From the NCBI GenBank assembly GCA_045587065.1, contig JAZNBQ010000101.1:1-6985 (forward strand): a DNA stretch of 6,985 bases. Direction: 5' to 3'. Every line of letters begins with the position of its first letter. Within the stretch, counting starts at the first letter, position 1. Under the pieces are notes generated by a model. The model was not told the origin of the DNA. It was given only the letters and a program-made list of their open reading frames with translations, and searched no databases. The DNA comes from SFWF01 sp045587065 (lineage in GTDB: Bacteria; Bacillota; Clostridia; Oscillospirales; Acutalibacteraceae). The translations under genes were made by a program, and so were the position numbers. Below, piece by piece: positions 6,059-6,985 of this stretch.

Positions 6059-6985
6059 ATGCTTAATATTACTCCCGCTATTGCGGCAATAGTTAGTTTT
6101 GCGGTATGTGCCGCAATGGGTATACCCTTTATTCCATATCTTAGAAAACTAAAATATGGTCAAACTATATTGGAAGAAGGCCCAAAATGGCACAAATCCA
6201 AACAGGGAACACCTACTATGGGCGGTATTATGATAGCGGCAGGTGTAGCCATAGGATTAGTTGCGGCATTAGGTTATTCCTTTATAACAGATAAAAATCT
6301 AATTAATGACCTTAAAAACCATTTAAAACTAGTTTCACTGGTAGCAGGAATCGGCTTTGCTTTTATGTGTGGATTAATCGGTTTTATGGACGATTACATA
6401 AAGGTAGTAAAAAAGAGGAATTTGGGACTTACTGCAAAACAGAAAACAGTTTTACAGTTGCTTGTAACTGCTGCCTATCTTTCTTCTTTGGCATTAGCAG
6501 GTATGGATACAACGTGGATTCCTTTTGTAGGAGATGTAGATATAACAAGTGGGGCAGGACTTCTTTTCTGGCCTGTTTCGTTAGTGTTTATTTACTATTT
6601 GGTAAATGCCGTAAATTTAACCGATGGTATCGATGGTCTTGCATCTAGCATAACCTTGGTTGTTACCTGTGCGTACACACTTATGTCAGGCAGACTTGGT
6701 ATGAACGGAATGAATAGCCTGGCGGCAGCCTCTGCAGGCGGTTGTGTGGGATTTGTTCTATGGAACGCTAAACCTGCAAAGGTGTTTATGGGTGATACAG
6801 GTTCTATGTTCCTTGGTGGAATCGTAGTAGCGTTAGGCTACGGAACCGGTAGACCAATACTTTTAATTTTCACAGGACTTGTTTATATCTTAGAAGCCCT
6901 TTCAGTAGTATTGCAGGTTGCTTGGTATAAAAAAACCAAGAAAAGAATATTTAAAATGAGCCCAATTCATCATCATTTTGAAATG
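6059..6985 (+). CDS. mraY: Phospho-N-acetylmuramoyl-pentapeptide-transferase MraY (3' end beyond window)
   Basis: The first membrane step of peptidoglycan synthesis: MraY transfers phospho-MurNAc-pentapeptide from UDP to undecaprenyl phosphate, forming lipid I. The reading frame is open from ATG 6059 to the last base, giving 309 codons without a stop. Firmicute MraY proteins are about 320-330 residues, so only a short C-terminal piece is missing. Family motifs in order are EEGPKWHKSKQGTPTMGG, GLIGFMDDYIKV (catalytic-site aspartates), KKRNLGLTAKQK, NAVNLTDGIDGLA, AKPAKVFMGDTGSMFLGG and the near-terminal MSPIHHHFEM. Many hydrophobic stretches, beginning about residue 7, fit the ten-helix topology. 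AAGGAG (6045-6050) lies 8 nt upstream of the start and abuts the murE stop codon, so expression is probably coupled to murE. Confidence 0.97.
   Translation, partial: MLNITPAIAAIVSFAVCAAMGIPFIPYLRKLKYGQTILEEGPKWHKSKQGTPTMGGIMIAAGVAIGLVAALGYSFITDKNLINDLKNHLKLVSLVAGIGFAFMCGLIGFMDDYIKVVKKRNLGLTAKQKTVLQLLVTAAYLSSLALAGMDTTWIPFVGDVDITSGAGLLFWPVSLVFIYYLVNAVNLTDGIDGLASSITLVVTCAYTLMSGRLGMNGMNSLAAASAGGCVGFVLWNAKPAKVFMGDTGSMFLGGIVVALGYGTGRPILLIFTGLVYILEALSVVLQVAWYKKTKKRIFKMSPIHHHFEM

Noticed and set aside
6367..6648. Plus-strand open frame in another frame inside mraY
   Set aside because: The mraY frame is open throughout and carries all the family motifs; this frame gives a cysteine-rich, family-less peptide.

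Overview
The window is the front end of a dcw (division and cell wall) cluster from a low-G+C Gram-positive bacterium, most likely a member of the Clostridia (Firmicutes/Bacillota). The evidence is AT-rich coding sequence, AGGAGG-type ribosome binding sites, strong TTGACA/TATAAT-type promoters, and the Bacillus/Clostridium gene order mraZ-rsmH-ftsL-class B PBP-murE-mraY. The MurE carries the DNPR signature of meso-diaminopimelate ligases, and the PBP carries a cysteine pair spaced as in SpoVD, so a DAP-type wall and possibly endospore ancestry are likely. Genus and species cannot be read from the sequence.

Layout: positions 1-34 hold a T-arm-like fragment on the + strand, perhaps the tail of a tRNA gene cut by the window edge. 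Positions 39-78 are an intrinsic terminator reading leftward, and 90-170 encode a leftward tRNA-Leu(GAG)-like RNA. That RNA has a perfect consensus promoter (198-226, minus strand) but several non-canonical bases. Positions 227-283 are AT-rich spacer between divergent promoters. The dcw promoter lies at 284-312, followed by a leader of about 70 nt with repeated AAAGTGG-like motifs that are probable MraZ boxes. Six co-directional genes then follow: mraZ (392-829), rsmH (831-1751), ftsL (1769-2236), a PASTA-containing class B PBP (2348-4594), murE (4620-6044) and mraY (6059 to the window end, incomplete). Most gene junctions are 1-25 nt. The exception is the 111-nt gap between ftsL and the PBP gene, which contains a strong hairpin.

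How the genes work together: MraZ is the cluster's transcription factor and probably binds the leader to autoregulate. RsmH methylates 16S rRNA. FtsL and the class B PBP are divisome (or spore cortex) components that make cross-linked peptidoglycan at the septum. MurE adds the third stem-peptide residue to the cytoplasmic precursor. MraY transfers the finished precursor to undecaprenyl phosphate to make lipid I.

The protein-coding part is a conventional dcw cluster, and I found no undescribed system in it. The points most worth a second look are the aberrant but strongly promoted tRNA-Leu-like gene, the hairpin between ftsL and the PBP gene, and the PBP's combination of SpoVD-type cysteines with two PASTA domains.
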